Positions 1 through 8,770 of a stretch of DNA of 54,352 bases are shown piece by piece. Source of the DNA: Blautia glucerasea. GTDB taxonomy: Bacteria > Bacillota > Clostridia > Lachnospirales > Lachnospiraceae. The stretch covers positions 1-54,352 of the forward strand of contig NZ_JAAITU010000026.1 of assembly GCF_013304385.1 (NCBI RefSeq), read 5' to 3'. The notes under the pieces were generated by a model. The model searched no databases, was not told the origin of the DNA, and saw only the letters and a list, made by a program, of their open reading frames with translations. The first letter of the stretch is position 1; each line of letters begins with the position of its first letter. The translations under genes and the position numbers were made by a program.

Positions 1-7
1 TTAGAGT

Positions 8-39
8 AAATTCCACCGCATAAGCGGGCGGTGGAATTT
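8..39. terminator. Hairpin at window edge, probable terminator of an upstream gene
   Basis: A perfect 12-bp inverted repeat (AAATTCCACCGC with GCGGTGGAATTT) encloses an 8-nt loop. Neither side has a strong T-run, so termination is inferred from position ahead of the proS promoter. The flanking gene lies outside the window. Confidence 0.5.
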
Positions 40-81
40 AAAGTTTCATTTTAGGCATTAGGAATAATCCTATCATCGGTC

Positions 82-110
82 TTGACAGATGGCGGTATTT
101 TGCATAAAAT
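82..110 (+). promoter_or_regulatory. SigA promoter of the proS T-box transcript
   Basis: TTGACA at 82-87 and TAAAAT at 105-110 are separated by exactly 17 bp. Transcription would start near 117, at the 5' end of the T-box leader. Confidence 0.8.
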
Positions 111-116
111 AAACAG

Positions 117-420
117 GAAACAGGTGTTGATATAGATACAGCGCCTATATATGCAATATGACGATGAAGAGAATAGTACATGAGGAGTAATCCCAGAGAG
201 GGCTTTTGAGCAGAGAAGGATACAGTTTCTGCAAAGGTGTGAGGAGCCTGTGCACAAGTCATGGAACCGGCCTTGGAGTCACTGTGCAACTGAAGCACAG
301 CGCATTTCCAGCGATAAAGGGAAGATGAGAGAGCATCTTTATATGTGAGATGCTAATCAGGGTGGTACCGCCGAGCTTTTCGGTCCCTATGATATGGGAT
401 TGGAAGGTTCTTTTTTTATT
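117..420 (+). promoter_or_regulatory. T-box riboswitch leader of proS
   Basis: The leader has the T-box signature AGGGTGGTACCGC-type sequence (about 358-371) and a distal stem I AGAGAGGG motif near 195. A plausible proline specifier codon CCG lies at 267-269 in the context GAACCG. The antiterminator element overlaps a terminator whose arms are 373-387 and 396-410, a 15-bp stem with several G-U pairs, followed by TTTTTTT at 411-417. Uncharged tRNA-Pro would pair with the specifier and the TGGTACC bulge and allow read-through into proS. The specifier assignment is less certain than the T-box call. Confidence 0.9.
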
Positions 421-438
421 TAAAAAGGAGAATGCAAA

Positions 439-1878
439 ATGGCAAAAGAAAAGAAATTAGTAGAAGCCATCACATCTATGGAGGAAGATTTCGCCCAGTG
501 GTATACAGATGTGGTGAAAAAAGCAGAGCTTTGTGGCTATACAAGTGTAAAAGGCTGCATGGCCATCAAACCGGCAGGATATGCGATCTGGGAGAATATC
601 CAGAAGGAGCTTGACCGCAGGTTCAAAGAGACAGGCGTAGAGAATGTATACATGCCAATGTTTATCCCGGAGTCTCTTCTTGACAAAGAAAAAGACCATG
701 TAGAAGGTTTTGCACCTGAGGTTGCATGGGTAACACACGGTGGTCTGGATCCGCTGCAGGAGCGTCTTTGCGTGCGCCCTACTTCTGAGACCCTGTTCTG
801 TGATTTCTACCAGAAAGAGATCCAGTCCCACAGAGATCTGCCAAAGGTATATAACCAGTGGTGTTCTGTAGTGCGCTGGGAAAAGACAACCCGTCCTTTC
901 CTCCGTTCCCGTGAGTTTTTATGGCAGGAAGGCCATACAGCACACGCTACTGCAGAAGAAGCAGAAGCAAGAACCATCCAGATGCTGAACCTGTATGCAG
1001 ACTTCTGCGAAGAGGTTCTGGCTATTCCGGTTATCAAAGGCCGCAAAACAGATAAAGAGAAATTTGCAGGAGCTGAAGCTACTTATACCATTGAGTCACT
1101 GATGCATGATGGAAAAGCCCTTCAGTCCGGTACAAGCCATAACTTTGGTGATGGCTTTGCACGGGCATTCGGCATTCAGTATACAGATAAAAATAATCAG
1201 CTTCAGTATGTACATCAGACATCCTGGGGAATGACAACACGTATGATCGGTGCGCTTATCATGGTTCACGGAGATAACAGCGGACTTGTACTTCCCCCAA
1301 GGATCGCACCGGTTCAGGCTGTGATCATCCCGATCCAGCAGAGAAAAGAAGGAGTCCTTGAAAAAGCAGATGAGCTTCTGGCTGCATTAAAGGCTGCCGG
1401 CATCCGTGCAAAAGCAGATGTGACAGATAAGAGTCCTGGATTCAAATTTGCAGAGCAGGAAATGAGAGGAATCCCGGTACGTATTGAGTGTGGACCAAAG
1501 GATATTGAAAACGGACAGGCTGTAGTCTGCCGCAGAGATACAAGAGAGAAATACACAGTTAGATTTGAGGAGCTTACACAGAAAGTTAATGAGATCCTTG
1601 AAACTATGCAGAAGGATATGCTGGAGCGTGCTAGAGCACACAGAGATGCACACACATACACAGCAACCACTTATGATGAGTTCAAAGATACCATCGTGAA
1701 TAAACCAGGCTTTGTAAAAGCTATGTGGTGTGGCTGTCGTGAATGTGAGGATAAGATCAAAGAAGATGTTCAGGCAACTTCAAGATGCATCCCATTTGAG
1801 CAGGAGCATCTTTCCGATACCTGTGTATGCTGCGGTAAACCGGCGAAGAAAATGGTATATTGGGGCAGAGCTTATTAA
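439..1878 (+). CDS. proS: Prolyl-tRNA synthetase, short (ProS type 3) form
   Basis: This 479-aa enzyme charges tRNA-Pro with proline in the cytoplasm. The length and the start ([20 protein letters not shown]) match the short archaeal/eukaryote-like ProRS without an inserted editing domain. The class II motifs appear in [13 protein letters not shown] (about residue 112) and the [24 protein letters not shown] block (about 145-170). The C-terminal cysteines (CGCREC and CVCCGK, about 433-470) form the zinc-binding tail typical of this type. The start is fixed by AAAAGGAG at 422-429. The gene stands alone behind the T-box and ends at the hairpin at 1921, so it is probably monocistronic and induced by proline starvation. 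Confidence 0.97.
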   Translation: MAKEKKLVEAITSMEEDFAQWYTDVVKKAELCGYTSVKGCMAIKPAGYAIWENIQKELDRRFKETGVENVYMPMFIPESLLDKEKDHVEGFAPEVAWVTHGGLDPLQERLCVRPTSETLFCDFYQKEIQSHRDLPKVYNQWCSVVRWEKTTRPFLRSREFLWQEGHTAHATAEEAEARTIQMLNLYADFCEEVLAIPVIKGRKTDKEKFAGAEATYTIESLMHDGKALQSGTSHNFGDGFARAFGIQYTDKNNQLQYVHQTSWGMTTRMIGALIMVHGDNSGLVLPPRIAPVQAVIIPIQQRKEGVLEKADELLAALKAAGIRAKADVTDKSPGFKFAEQEMRGIPVRIECGPKDIENGQAVVCRRDTREKYTVRFEELTQKVNEILETMQKDMLERARAHRDAHTYTATTYDEFKDTIVNKPGFVKAMWCGCRECEDKIKEDVQATSRCIPFEQEHLSDTCVCCGKPAKKMVYWGRAY

Positions 1879-1886
1879 TTCGTGCT

Positions 1887-3317
1887 TCAGGGCACATTAT
1901 CAGGCATGCTTGTTACAGAGAAAGGGTTGTCAGGATTATCCTGATCAACCCTTTTTGCGTATTCAAGAAGGGCAGGATATTCTGAGCATTGTATACTGTC
2001 ATTTGGATCGTATTGCACGTCTGTAGGGAAAATAGCAACATATTTTTTGTCAGAACTTAGCCCTGCGATCTGATAAGAAGGCAGTTCTGAATAGCTGTTG
2101 TCACCCCAGTCATAGGCTCGGATCGTCATAATGTGACCACCGTAGCCGCTTTCTGCTGCCTGGGGATAGTAAAAACGAATAGCGGAATCATCAATTACTT
2201 CCCATGCCCACTCCCCATTCAGATAGGCTTCAGTATTAAAATAAAGACAGAAATAGTCAGTGCCCATAAAAGCACCCCCTGCGCTGGCATTAGCATATAG
2301 TCCATCGGCGATATTGAAGCTGCCTGTCTCCATGGTAGAAGGCTCTACCTGGGTGTTACCAGAATTGCCTGTATTTTGGCCTGTCAGTGCATCAAGTTCC
2401 AGGATATTCTGCTGATAATCGGCCATATTTAAGATGAAAAGCTTCCCAGTGGCATAGGAATAATACATCTGATTATTTTTGATCACACGGCTCTCCTTAT
2501 CAGGAAGGGAAGTGCTGTGGATCTCTGTTTCCAGGCCTGTGGAAAATTCGTATTTATAGGTACTGAAATCATCGTCAGTAAAAAGCAGATAATCATTCAT
2601 AGGAACAATATCGTCATATTCATTAACTGAATGGGAAACAGGCAGCTGTTCAAGAGTCTGTGTGTCCAGATCATAAACAAAGATCTGATCGGTTGTAATA
2701 TACATCCTGGAGCCCAAAAGCGTCATTTTTCCATCGGAAAAAGAATCTCCCAATGTTTGAGTCAAAGTACCGTCCAGGCTAGAAAAGCAAAAACGTCCCT
2801 GGCTGGTAAGATAATAAATCCCGTCTGTAGTCAGTTCATAATCTTCCACATTTTCTACAACAAGATCTTCTTCACCCCCATCCTTTGAAACCCGATAAAC
2901 AGATGAACCATAAGGATAATAAATAAAGCCATCATAGATCTGGAAGCCATCATCTGCACCATCATCGCAGATCAGCTGTGAAACCTGGGTACCCTGATCC
3001 TTCTGGGCAATATCCACCCGGTTCAGTTGGGAAGTGGTTCCAAGATATAAATACTGGCCATCCTGGGCAACGGTATAGATGTTCTGATCCAGGGACAGTT
3101 CCTGTATAAGGTTGTATACATCGCCTTTTTCATCAAGAAGTCCTGTGATCAGGTGATTTTCATAGGGGATCATGATCACATCGTCCTGGATAAAAATATT
3201 CTGACCATAAATGATCCCCTGTGTATGAGACGATGCTTCTGTCTGTGCCATACACAGATTACAGGAAAACAGTGTGCCAAAACATAGAAGTATTGGAAAT
3301 AAAGCTGATTTTTTCAT
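1887..3317 (-). CDS. Secreted protein of unknown function, beta-propeller-like N-terminal region
   Basis: A 476-aa protein convergent with proS. Residues 1-26 form a signal peptide (basic MKK, hydrophobic core, AQ-type cleavage after CMA). An LFSC sequence also makes a poor lipobox possible. The mature part has recurring short strands with Y-L/I-Y-Y-x-T/S patterns (GQYLYLGTTSQLNRVD, DGFIYYPYGSSVYRVSKDGGEEDL), suggesting a DUF5050-like propeller to about residue 320. A separate beta-rich C-terminal domain follows (YANASAGGAFMGTDYF onward). An AAGGAGGG site sits just upstream of the ATG. No catalytic motif was recognised. The last roughly 20 codons overlap the proS terminator. Confidence 0.75.
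   Translation of the reverse strand: MKKSALFPILLCFGTLFSCNLCMAQTEASSHTQGIIYGQNIFIQDDVIMIPYENHLITGLLDEKGDVYNLIQELSLDQNIYTVAQDGQYLYLGTTSQLNRVDIAQKDQGTQVSQLICDDGADDGFQIYDGFIYYPYGSSVYRVSKDGGEEDLVVENVEDYELTTDGIYYLTSQGRFCFSSLDGTLTQTLGDSFSDGKMTLLGSRMYITTDQIFVYDLDTQTLEQLPVSHSVNEYDDIVPMNDYLLFTDDDFSTYKYEFSTGLETEIHSTSLPDKESRVIKNNQMYYSYATGKLFILNMADYQQNILELDALTGQNTGNSGNTQVEPSTMETGSFNIADGLYANASAGGAFMGTDYFCLYFNTEAYLNGEWAWEVIDDSAIRFYYPQAAESGYGGHIMTIRAYDWGDNSYSELPSYQIAGLSSDKKYVAIFPTDVQYDPNDSIQCSEYPALLEYAKRVDQDNPDNPFSVTSMPDNVP
1921..1957 (+). terminator. Intrinsic terminator of proS
   Basis: AAAGGGTTG (1921-1929) pairs with CAACCCTTT (1947-1955), and the inner palindrome TCAGGAT/ATCCTGA extends the stem. A T-run follows at 1952-1956. 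The hairpin lies inside the 3' end of the convergent coding region. Confidence 0.85.
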
Positions 3318-3551
3318 GGATTCCCTCCTTTTTTTGTGTAAATTGTATCATGCTTTATTGGATAAAAAAAGACTTAGGATCAATATAAATAATCGGCTTG
3401 TAAAGGGAGATTGGAGAGAGGGCATTTTTGAAGCGTAAAAGCCTGGAATATGTCAAAAGCCCTTCTTCTTCCGTGGAACAGTATACGGAGAGATGACCTG
3501 TCCGGGAAATTGAAACCGGGAAATCAAATTGGACAGAAATCAAATTGAATG

Positions 3552-3580
3552 TTGTTACAAATGCGGACTTCGAGTATAAT
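3552..3580 (+). promoter_or_regulatory. SigA promoter of the nuclease gene at 3634
   Basis: TTGTTA (3552-3557) and TATAAT (3575-3580) have a 17-bp spacer. Just upstream, GAAATCAAATTG occurs twice in direct orientation (3520-3531 and 3536-3547), 16 bp apart, and could be a protein-binding site. The rest of the 3318-3633 gap shows nothing else recognisable. Confidence 0.65.
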
Positions 3581-3633
3581 AATAGACAGCCGGAGAATGA
3601 TTTCAAATATACTGTAGAAAGGGAATAAGGTAA

Positions 3634-4599
3634 TTGAATACAGAGATTAGAAATTCAATTCTTACGACAGATAAAGACGCACAGTATGATGAAAGTGCGA
3701 AAAGATTACTTGGCCAGAAAGGTATTCTGGCACATATACTGGTGAAAACCGTGGAGGAATTTGGAGGAATGGATCCTATGGACGTAATTCCATATATAGA
3801 GGGAGATCCATTTATTAATACGGTTCCTGTGGATCCGGGACTTACCAATACAGAATCGGAGAGAAACGGAACACGGGTTACAGGGCTTAATTCTGAAAAC
3901 CAGGAGTTACATGAGGGCTTGATTCGGTTTGACATTGTTTTTTATGTGAGGATGAAGGATGGGCTGTCACAGATGATCATTAATGTAGAAGCCCAAAAGG
4001 ATGAACCGGATGGATATGATATTTTGAATCGGGCGATCTTTTATGTAAGCCGTATGATTTCCTCACAAAAGGAAAGGGATTTTGTAAATTCAAATTACAA
4101 TGATATCAAGCGGGTTTATTCTATCTGGATCTGCATGAATATGTCGGAAAACAGTTTGGAACACATTCATCTGGTAAAAGAAAGTATCATAAATTCGCAT
4201 GAATGGAAAGGGGAAATGGATCTGGTTAATATCGTAATGATCGGACTTTCAGAAGAACTTCCACAACGTGAAGAAAAATATGAATTACATAGATTACTGG
4301 GGACACTGTTGTCTCAAGATTTATCGGTAAGCGAAAAAATAGACATTATTGGAAATGAATATGCGATTCCAGTAGAAAAGAAATTCAGGGAGGATATAAG
4401 CATTATGTGTAATTTGAGCCAGAAAATCAAGGAGACAGGAATTGAAATTGGAATTAAGACAGGCACTGAAATGGGCAAACGGGAAATGATCATAAAGATG
4501 CACAACAAAGGTTATACGGCTGCTCAGATTGCAGACATAGCAGAGATGGAGGAAAAACAGATCAAAGATATTATAGAAAATGCAGAGATGCTTGTATAG
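3634..4599 (+). CDS. Rpn/PD-(D/E)XK nuclease-family putative transposase
   Basis: A 321-aa protein of the PDDEXK_2 / Rpn (recombination-promoting nuclease) type, a family common in gut clostridia. The nuclease core is in IRFDIVFYVR (about residues 97-106) followed by IINVEAQKDEP (about 114-124). The Asp and the E-x-Q/K pair match the D...ExK/Q active site. The region ILNRAIFYVSRMISSQKERDF is also characteristic. The C-terminus has a charged helix and a small HTH-like segment (HNKGYTAAQIADIAEM, about 289-304). The start is TTG at 3634 behind AAAGGGAATAAGG; it is the best-placed start but not proven. The family is tied to DNA breakage and horizontal transfer. Its substrate here is unknown. Confidence 0.8.
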   Translation: MNTEIRNSILTTDKDAQYDESAKRLLGQKGILAHILVKTVEEFGGMDPMDVIPYIEGDPFINTVPVDPGLTNTESERNGTRVTGLNSENQELHEGLIRFDIVFYVRMKDGLSQMIINVEAQKDEPDGYDILNRAIFYVSRMISSQKERDFVNSNYNDIKRVYSIWICMNMSENSLEHIHLVKESIINSHEWKGEMDLVNIVMIGLSEELPQREEKYELHRLLGTLLSQDLSVSEKIDIIGNEYAIPVEKKFREDISIMCNLSQKIKETGIEIGIKTGTEMGKREMIIKMHNKGYTAAQIADIAEMEEKQIKDIIENAEMLV

Positions 4600-4615
4600 A
4601 AGTACAGAGGATGCC

Positions 4616-5164
4616 ATGAAGAAGCGGAGGAAAAAACAGAAAATCGTGAAAAAACAACATACATTACAAAGGTTTCAGACAGGCAGGCTGTTATTTGGCC
4701 TGCTTCTGTGCTGTTTGCTGGCAGCAGGCTGTGGCGGCAGCGACCAGGTCAAGGAAAGCCATACCTGTACCATTTCCATAGATTGCTCTTCCATCCTTGA
4801 CAACCGGGATGATCTGAAGGCTGAAAAGGCGGAATTTGTGCCTTCCGATGGCTGGATCCTGGAACCTGAAGAAGTATCCTTTAAATCCGGTGATACAGCT
4901 TTTGATGTGCTGAAAAATGCATGTAATCAGGCCGGGATCCAGATGTCTTCCAGATATACCCCATTGTACGGAAGCTATTATATTGAAGGGATCAACCAGC
5001 TTTATGAATTTGACTGCGGTGCCAATTCAGGATGGATGTTCAGTGTGAACGGATGGTTTCCTAATTACGGATGCTCCGAGTATACAGTGGAGGATGGAGA
5101 TAAGATCGAGTGGAAATATACCTGCGATCTGGGCTCAGATGTAGGCAACAGTTATCAGGAATAA
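4616..5164 (+). CDS. DUF4430 (transcobalamin C-terminal-like) lipoprotein
   Basis: From the ATG at 4616 the protein has 182 aa: a very basic start (KKRRKKQKIVKKQ), a hydrophobic segment, and the lipobox LLAAGC at about residues 33-38, so it should be membrane-anchored outside the cell. Residues about 55-175 fit DUF4430: SGDTAFDVLKNACNQAGI, YYIEGINQLYEFDCGANSGW, and W-F-PNYGCSEYTVEDGDKIEW near the end. Known relatives share a fold with the cobalamin-binding end of transcobalamin and often sit in surface proteins, but ligand binding here is only an inference. The gene follows the nuclease gene after 16 bp and precedes thiE by 25 bp. An upstream in-frame start at 4580 lacks a better ribosome site. 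Confidence 0.8.
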   Translation: MKKRRKKQKIVKKQHTLQRFQTGRLLFGLLLCCLLAAGCGGSDQVKESHTCTISIDCSSILDNRDDLKAEKAEFVPSDGWILEPEEVSFKSGDTAFDVLKNACNQAGIQMSSRYTPLYGSYYIEGINQLYEFDCGANSGWMFSVNGWFPNYGCSEYTVEDGDKIEWKYTCDLGSDVGNSYQE

Positions 5165-5189
5165 TTATAGATGATCAGGAGATAAAGAC

Positions 5190-5831
5190 ATGACTATAGG
5201 AAAAAAGGATTTATTATTATATGCGGTGACAGATCAGACCTGGACAGGGAAGCTGTCTTTGTATGAACAGGTGCAGCAGGCCATTGAAGGGGGCATCACC
5301 TGTCTTCAGTTAAGAGAGAAGAATATGTCTGAGGATAAGTTCCTTCAGGAAGCAAAAGAGATTGGTGCATTATGTAAGGAGAAGCAGATTCCTTTTATTG
5401 TGAATGATGATGTGGAGGTGGCTGTAAAAACAGGTGCAGACGGAGTTCATATCGGCCAGTCCGATATGGATGGAGCAAAGGCCAGAGCACTTCTTGGACC
5501 GGACAAGATCCTTGGAATCTCGGCCCGGACTGTAGAACAGGCTCAGAAAGCACAGGCAGATGGAGCGGATTACCTGGGGGTTGGAGCTGTATTTCATACT
5601 TCTACCAAGAAGGATGCCCATGCAGTGGACTTTCAAACCCTGAAGCAGATCTGTCAGTCTGTTTCCATTCCGGTGGTAGCGATCGGTGGAATCAGCAAAG
5701 AGAATCTTCTGCAGCTAAAGGGAAGCGGTGTATGCGGAGTGGCGCTGGTGTCTGCCGTATTTGCTGCCGAAGATATCAGAAAGGAATGCAGGGAACTGCA
5801 CAGGCTTTCCAGTGAGATGGTAGAAGGATGA
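5190..5831 (+). CDS. thiE: Thiamine-phosphate synthase
   Basis: A 213-aa TIM-barrel enzyme joining HMP-PP and THZ-P to make thiamine phosphate. Family motifs occur in order: LYAVTD (about residue 10), CLQLREKN (about 38-45), IPFIVNDDVEVA (about 68-79), GADGVHIGQSDMD (about 83-95), GVGAVFHTSTKKDA (about 129-142) and VVAIGGI (about 159-165). It overlaps the next gene by 4 bp (ATGA) and that gene overlaps thiD the same way, so the three form a translationally coupled operon. No TPP riboswitch was recognised in the 25-bp upstream gap. Confidence 0.95.
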   Translation: MTIGKKDLLLYAVTDQTWTGKLSLYEQVQQAIEGGITCLQLREKNMSEDKFLQEAKEIGALCKEKQIPFIVNDDVEVAVKTGADGVHIGQSDMDGAKARALLGPDKILGISARTVEQAQKAQADGADYLGVGAVFHTSTKKDAHAVDFQTLKQICQSVSIPVVAIGGISKENLLQLKGSGVCGVALVSAVFAAEDIRKECRELHRLSSEMVEG

Positions 5832-6472
5832 TCCGGGGAGCGATTTTTGATATGGACGGTACCTTGCTGGATTCTATGGGGTACTGGAGGCACCTTGCAG
5901 AACAATATCTTGCAGAAAAGGGTATCCAGGCCGAAGAGGGGCTGAATGATACCCTTCTTCGCATGACTGTGCACCAGGGAGCCATTTACATAAAAGAAAC
6001 CTATCAGATCCAGGAGAGCCCGGAGGCGATCATGGAGGGGATAGGAAAGCTGATGTCTGAGAATTACAGTTTACGGGTTCAGCCGAAAAAAGGAGTGGTT
6101 CCGTTTTTGAAAATGCTGCATCACAATCATATACAGATGTGTGTGGCGACGGCTACAGATGAGTATCTTGCAAAAGAAGCCTTGAAGCGAACCGGGATCT
6201 GGAAATATTTTAAAGGGATCTATACCTGTGCCGGTGTAGGTTATGATAAATCTACACCTCATATTTATGAAGCTGCACTTACATATCTTGACCTTGCTAA
6301 GGAAGAGGTACTGGTGTTTGAAGATGCCATTCATGCAGCCAGGACAGCCAGGGATGCAGGCTTTAAGGTAGTGGGAGTGTATGATGCCTGGGAGCCGGAA
6401 ACAGTTAAGCTTCAGGCAATGGTTTACCGATATACAAAGGATTTTTCTGAAATGGAGGCATTAATACAATGA
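5828..6472 (+). CDS. HAD-superfamily phosphatase inside the thiE-thiD operon
   Basis: A 214-aa haloacid-dehalogenase-like hydrolase. Motif I is [11 protein letters not shown] (about residues 7-17, Asp nucleophile), motif II is around [15 protein letters not shown] (about 99-113), and motif III/IV is [19 protein letters not shown] (about 157-175). A helical cap lies between motifs I and II, as in beta-phosphoglucomutase-like members. It starts within the thiE stop (ATGA) and its own stop overlaps the thiD start. The placement suggests a thiamine-pathway phosphomonoesterase, possibly thiamine-phosphate to thiamine, but sequence alone does not define the substrate. Confidence 0.85.
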   Translation: MIRGAIFDMDGTLLDSMGYWRHLAEQYLAEKGIQAEEGLNDTLLRMTVHQGAIYIKETYQIQESPEAIMEGIGKLMSENYSLRVQPKKGVVPFLKMLHHNHIQMCVATATDEYLAKEALKRTGIWKYFKGIYTCAGVGYDKSTPHIYEAALTYLDLAKEEVLVFEDAIHAARTARDAGFKVVGVYDAWEPETVKLQAMVYRYTKDFSEMEALIQ

Positions 6473-7248
6473 AAAAAGTACTGACCATTGCAGGCTCTGA
6501 CTGCAGCGGCGGGGCAGGGATCCAGGCTGACCTGAAAACCATTACTGCCCATAAATTATATGGGATGAGTGTGATCACAGCACTGACAGCCCAGAATACA
6601 ACCGGAGTAAAAAGCATTATGGAGGCAGAGCCAGAGTTTGTGGCAGATCAGCTGGATGCAGTTTTTACAGATATTTATCCAGATAGCGTGAAGATCGGTA
6701 TGGTATTAAGCAGCCGGATCATCCGTGTGATCGCTGACAAGCTTTTGAAATATGGTGCAAAGAATATTGTAGTGGATCCGGTGATGGTTTCCACCAGCGG
6801 ACACCGTCTGATGTGTGAGGAAGCCATGGATGCGGTGACGGATATACTTCTTCCTATGGGAGATGTGATCACACCCAATATTCCTGAGACCCAGGTGCTC
6901 TACGGATTTGAGATACATACAGAAGAAGATATGATCAAAGCTGCCGGAAAACTGGCAGAAAAATATAAAGGCGCTATCCTGATTAAAGGAGGTCATCTGG
7001 TAAACGATGCTACAGATCTGTTGTACCAGGATGGAAAGCTTCAATGGTTCCGTGGAAAGAGGGTGGCAAATCCTAATACTCATGGCACAGGCTGTACCCT
7101 TTCTTCAGCTATTGCCTGCAATCTGGCTCTTGGGTTTTCAGTGGAAGATAGTGTGGCAAATGCGAAAGCCTATCTTACAGGTGCGTTAGAGGCTATGCTG
7201 GATCTGGGAGCAGGCAGCGGACCTTTAAACCATGTATATGCCCTGTAA
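6469..7248 (+). CDS. thiD: Hydroxymethylpyrimidine / phosphomethylpyrimidine kinase
   Basis: A 259-aa ribokinase-fold kinase that phosphorylates HMP to HMP-P and HMP-PP, supplying ThiE. Diagnostic motifs are [19 protein letters not shown] at the N-terminus, [14 protein letters not shown] (about 102-115), [11 protein letters not shown] (about 141-151), ILIKGGH (about 168-174) and [14 protein letters not shown] (about 202-215, anion hole and catalytic Asp region). Length is normal. It is the third gene of the overlapping thiE operon, so HMP activation and coupling are made together. The thiazole branch genes are not in this window. Confidence 0.95.
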   Translation: MKKVLTIAGSDCSGGAGIQADLKTITAHKLYGMSVITALTAQNTTGVKSIMEAEPEFVADQLDAVFTDIYPDSVKIGMVLSSRIIRVIADKLLKYGAKNIVVDPVMVSTSGHRLMCEEAMDAVTDILLPMGDVITPNIPETQVLYGFEIHTEEDMIKAAGKLAEKYKGAILIKGGHLVNDATDLLYQDGKLQWFRGKRVANPNTHGTGCTLSSAIACNLALGFSVEDSVANAKAYLTGALEAMLDLGAGSGPLNHVYAL

Positions 7249-7322
7249 ATATAAAATGATACCATGGGTAAAAGAGACCTTAGCCTCTGGCATCATAACA
7301 TGAAGGAGGACTGGAAAGAAAA

Positions 7323-8681
7323 ATGGAGAAACATATGTTTATAGAGATTCCTCCAAAAGTTGACAGAATATTAAAAACGTTGGAAAAGGCAGGGTTTGAG
7401 GCATATGCAGTAGGTGGCTGTGTCAGGGATCGGGTTCTTTCGGACACCCCGGATGACTGGGACATTACCACTTCTGCCAAGCCGGAGCAGGTAAAAAGCC
7501 TTTTTCACAGAACCATAGATACAGGCCTGCAGCATGGTACAGTTACGGTACTTCTTGACAAAGAAGGGTTTGAAGTGACCACTTATCGTGTAGACGGAGT
7601 ATACGAGGACGGCAGGCACCCTAAGGATGTAACCTTTACGGCAAGCCTGGAAGAAGATCTGAAGCGAAGAGATTTTACGATCAATGCAATGGCATACAAT
7701 CCGAAGCAAGGGCTGGTGGATCCTTTTGGAGGCCTTGGTGATTTGGAAAAAAAGGTGATCCGGTGTGTAGGAGATCCTAAGGAGCGCTTTAGCGAGGATG
7801 CTCTCAGGATTCTGCGGGCAGTGCGTTTTTCTGCAAAACTGGGATTTTCCATTGACCCTGCAACGGAAAATGCCCTTTCTTTGCTTGCCCCTAATCTGGA
7901 AAAGGTAAGTGCAGAGCGGATCCAGGTGGAACTTGTAAAGCTGCTGATATCTGATCATCCGGACTATCTTCGTACAGCCTGGCGGGCAGGGGTTACAAAG
8001 ATATTTCTTCCTGAATTTGATACATGTATGGAAACTCAGCAGAATACACCTTATCATATGTATTCCGTTGGGGAGCACATCCTGCACAGCTTGGTAAATA
8101 TCCGGCCTGACCGTGTGCTGCGGCTCACTATGTTGCTTCATGATATTGGAAAGCCTGTATGTCGGACAACCGATGAGAATGGTAGAGATCATTTTAAGGG
8201 ACACGGTCCTGTGGGTGAGAAGCTGGCTGGTGAGATCTTGCGGAGGCTGAAATTTGACAATGATACCATCCGGAAGGTATGCCGTCTGATCCGGTGGCAT
8301 GATCTGCGGCCGAAGGCTGAAGAAACCCAGGTGCGACGTGCAGTGAACAGTATTGGTGAGGATTTGTTTCCTTTATATTTGGAGGTGCAGCGGGCGGATA
8401 TGCTGGCACAAAGTCTGTACAGGCGAGAGCAGAAGGAAGAAAGACTGGATGCTGTGGAGCAGATCTATCACAGGATCTGTGAACGGGGTGACTGCGTTTC
8501 CCTGAAGGGTCTGGACATCAGCGGCAGGGATCTGATCCAGGCAGGATTAAAAGCAGGACCATCTATAGGAAGGATCCTGGAGATTCTTTTAGACCAGGTG
8601 CTGGAAGATCCTGGGAAAAATAACAGGGAGTATCTTCTTGCCCAGGCAGAACAGTTGGCTGTTCAGAACAGTGAAGCTTAA
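7323..8681 (+). CDS. cca: CCA tRNA nucleotidyltransferase with HD domain
   Basis: A 452-aa class II nucleotidyltransferase that adds or repairs the 3' CCA of tRNA. The head domain shows AYAVGGCVRDRVL (about 22-34) and DDWDITTSAKP, which carries the metal-binding Asp pair (about 39-49). RRDFTINAMAYN (about 117-128) and the RILRAVRFSAKLGF helix (about 160-173) follow. An HD phosphohydrolase domain follows, with HDIGKP near residue 275 and RWHDLRPKAEE near 329. The HD part is common in this group and may act on 2',3'-cyclic ends. AAGGAGG at 7301-7307 supports the start. It is followed by a CotS-like gene after 89 bp. Confidence 0.95.
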   Translation: MEKHMFIEIPPKVDRILKTLEKAGFEAYAVGGCVRDRVLSDTPDDWDITTSAKPEQVKSLFHRTIDTGLQHGTVTVLLDKEGFEVTTYRVDGVYEDGRHPKDVTFTASLEEDLKRRDFTINAMAYNPKQGLVDPFGGLGDLEKKVIRCVGDPKERFSEDALRILRAVRFSAKLGFSIDPATENALSLLAPNLEKVSAERIQVELVKLLISDHPDYLRTAWRAGVTKIFLPEFDTCMETQQNTPYHMYSVGEHILHSLVNIRPDRVLRLTMLLHDIGKPVCRTTDENGRDHFKGHGPVGEKLAGEILRRLKFDNDTIRKVCRLIRWHDLRPKAEETQVRRAVNSIGEDLFPLYLEVQRADMLAQSLYRREQKEERLDAVEQIYHRICERGDCVSLKGLDISGRDLIQAGLKAGPSIGRILEILLDQVLEDPGKNNREYLLAQAEQLAVQNSEA

Positions 8682-8712
8682 TAGGAATTACAAAGGACAT
8701 AAATAATATATT

Positions 8713-8761
8713 CCCCTCATAAGTATAGAAAGTATCGTGGGAAAGCAAGTATGATGAGGGG
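8713..8761 (+). promoter_or_regulatory. Inverted repeat that could mask the CotS-like gene's ribosome site
   Basis: CCCCTCAT (8713-8720) is complementary to ATGAGGGG (8754-8761). The right arm contains the GAGGGGG ribosome binding site of the TTG start at 8771. The loop is 33 nt, so stability is uncertain. Confidence 0.4.
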
Positions 8762-8770
8762 GATAACAGA

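Noticed and set aside
3355-3606. 83-codon minus-strand frame in the gap before the nuclease gene
   Set aside because: No ribosome site or family resemblance; it covers the promoter and direct repeats of the opposite strand.
5165-5189. TPP riboswitch upstream of thiE
   Set aside because: Only 25 bp separate thiE from the previous gene, and no thi-box sequence is visible there or in the 150 bp before.
7371-8300. 309-codon open frame antisense to cca
   Set aside because: It runs opposite to a clear CCA-adding enzyme and has unusual Cys/His/Arg-rich composition and no ribosome site. Long shadow frame.
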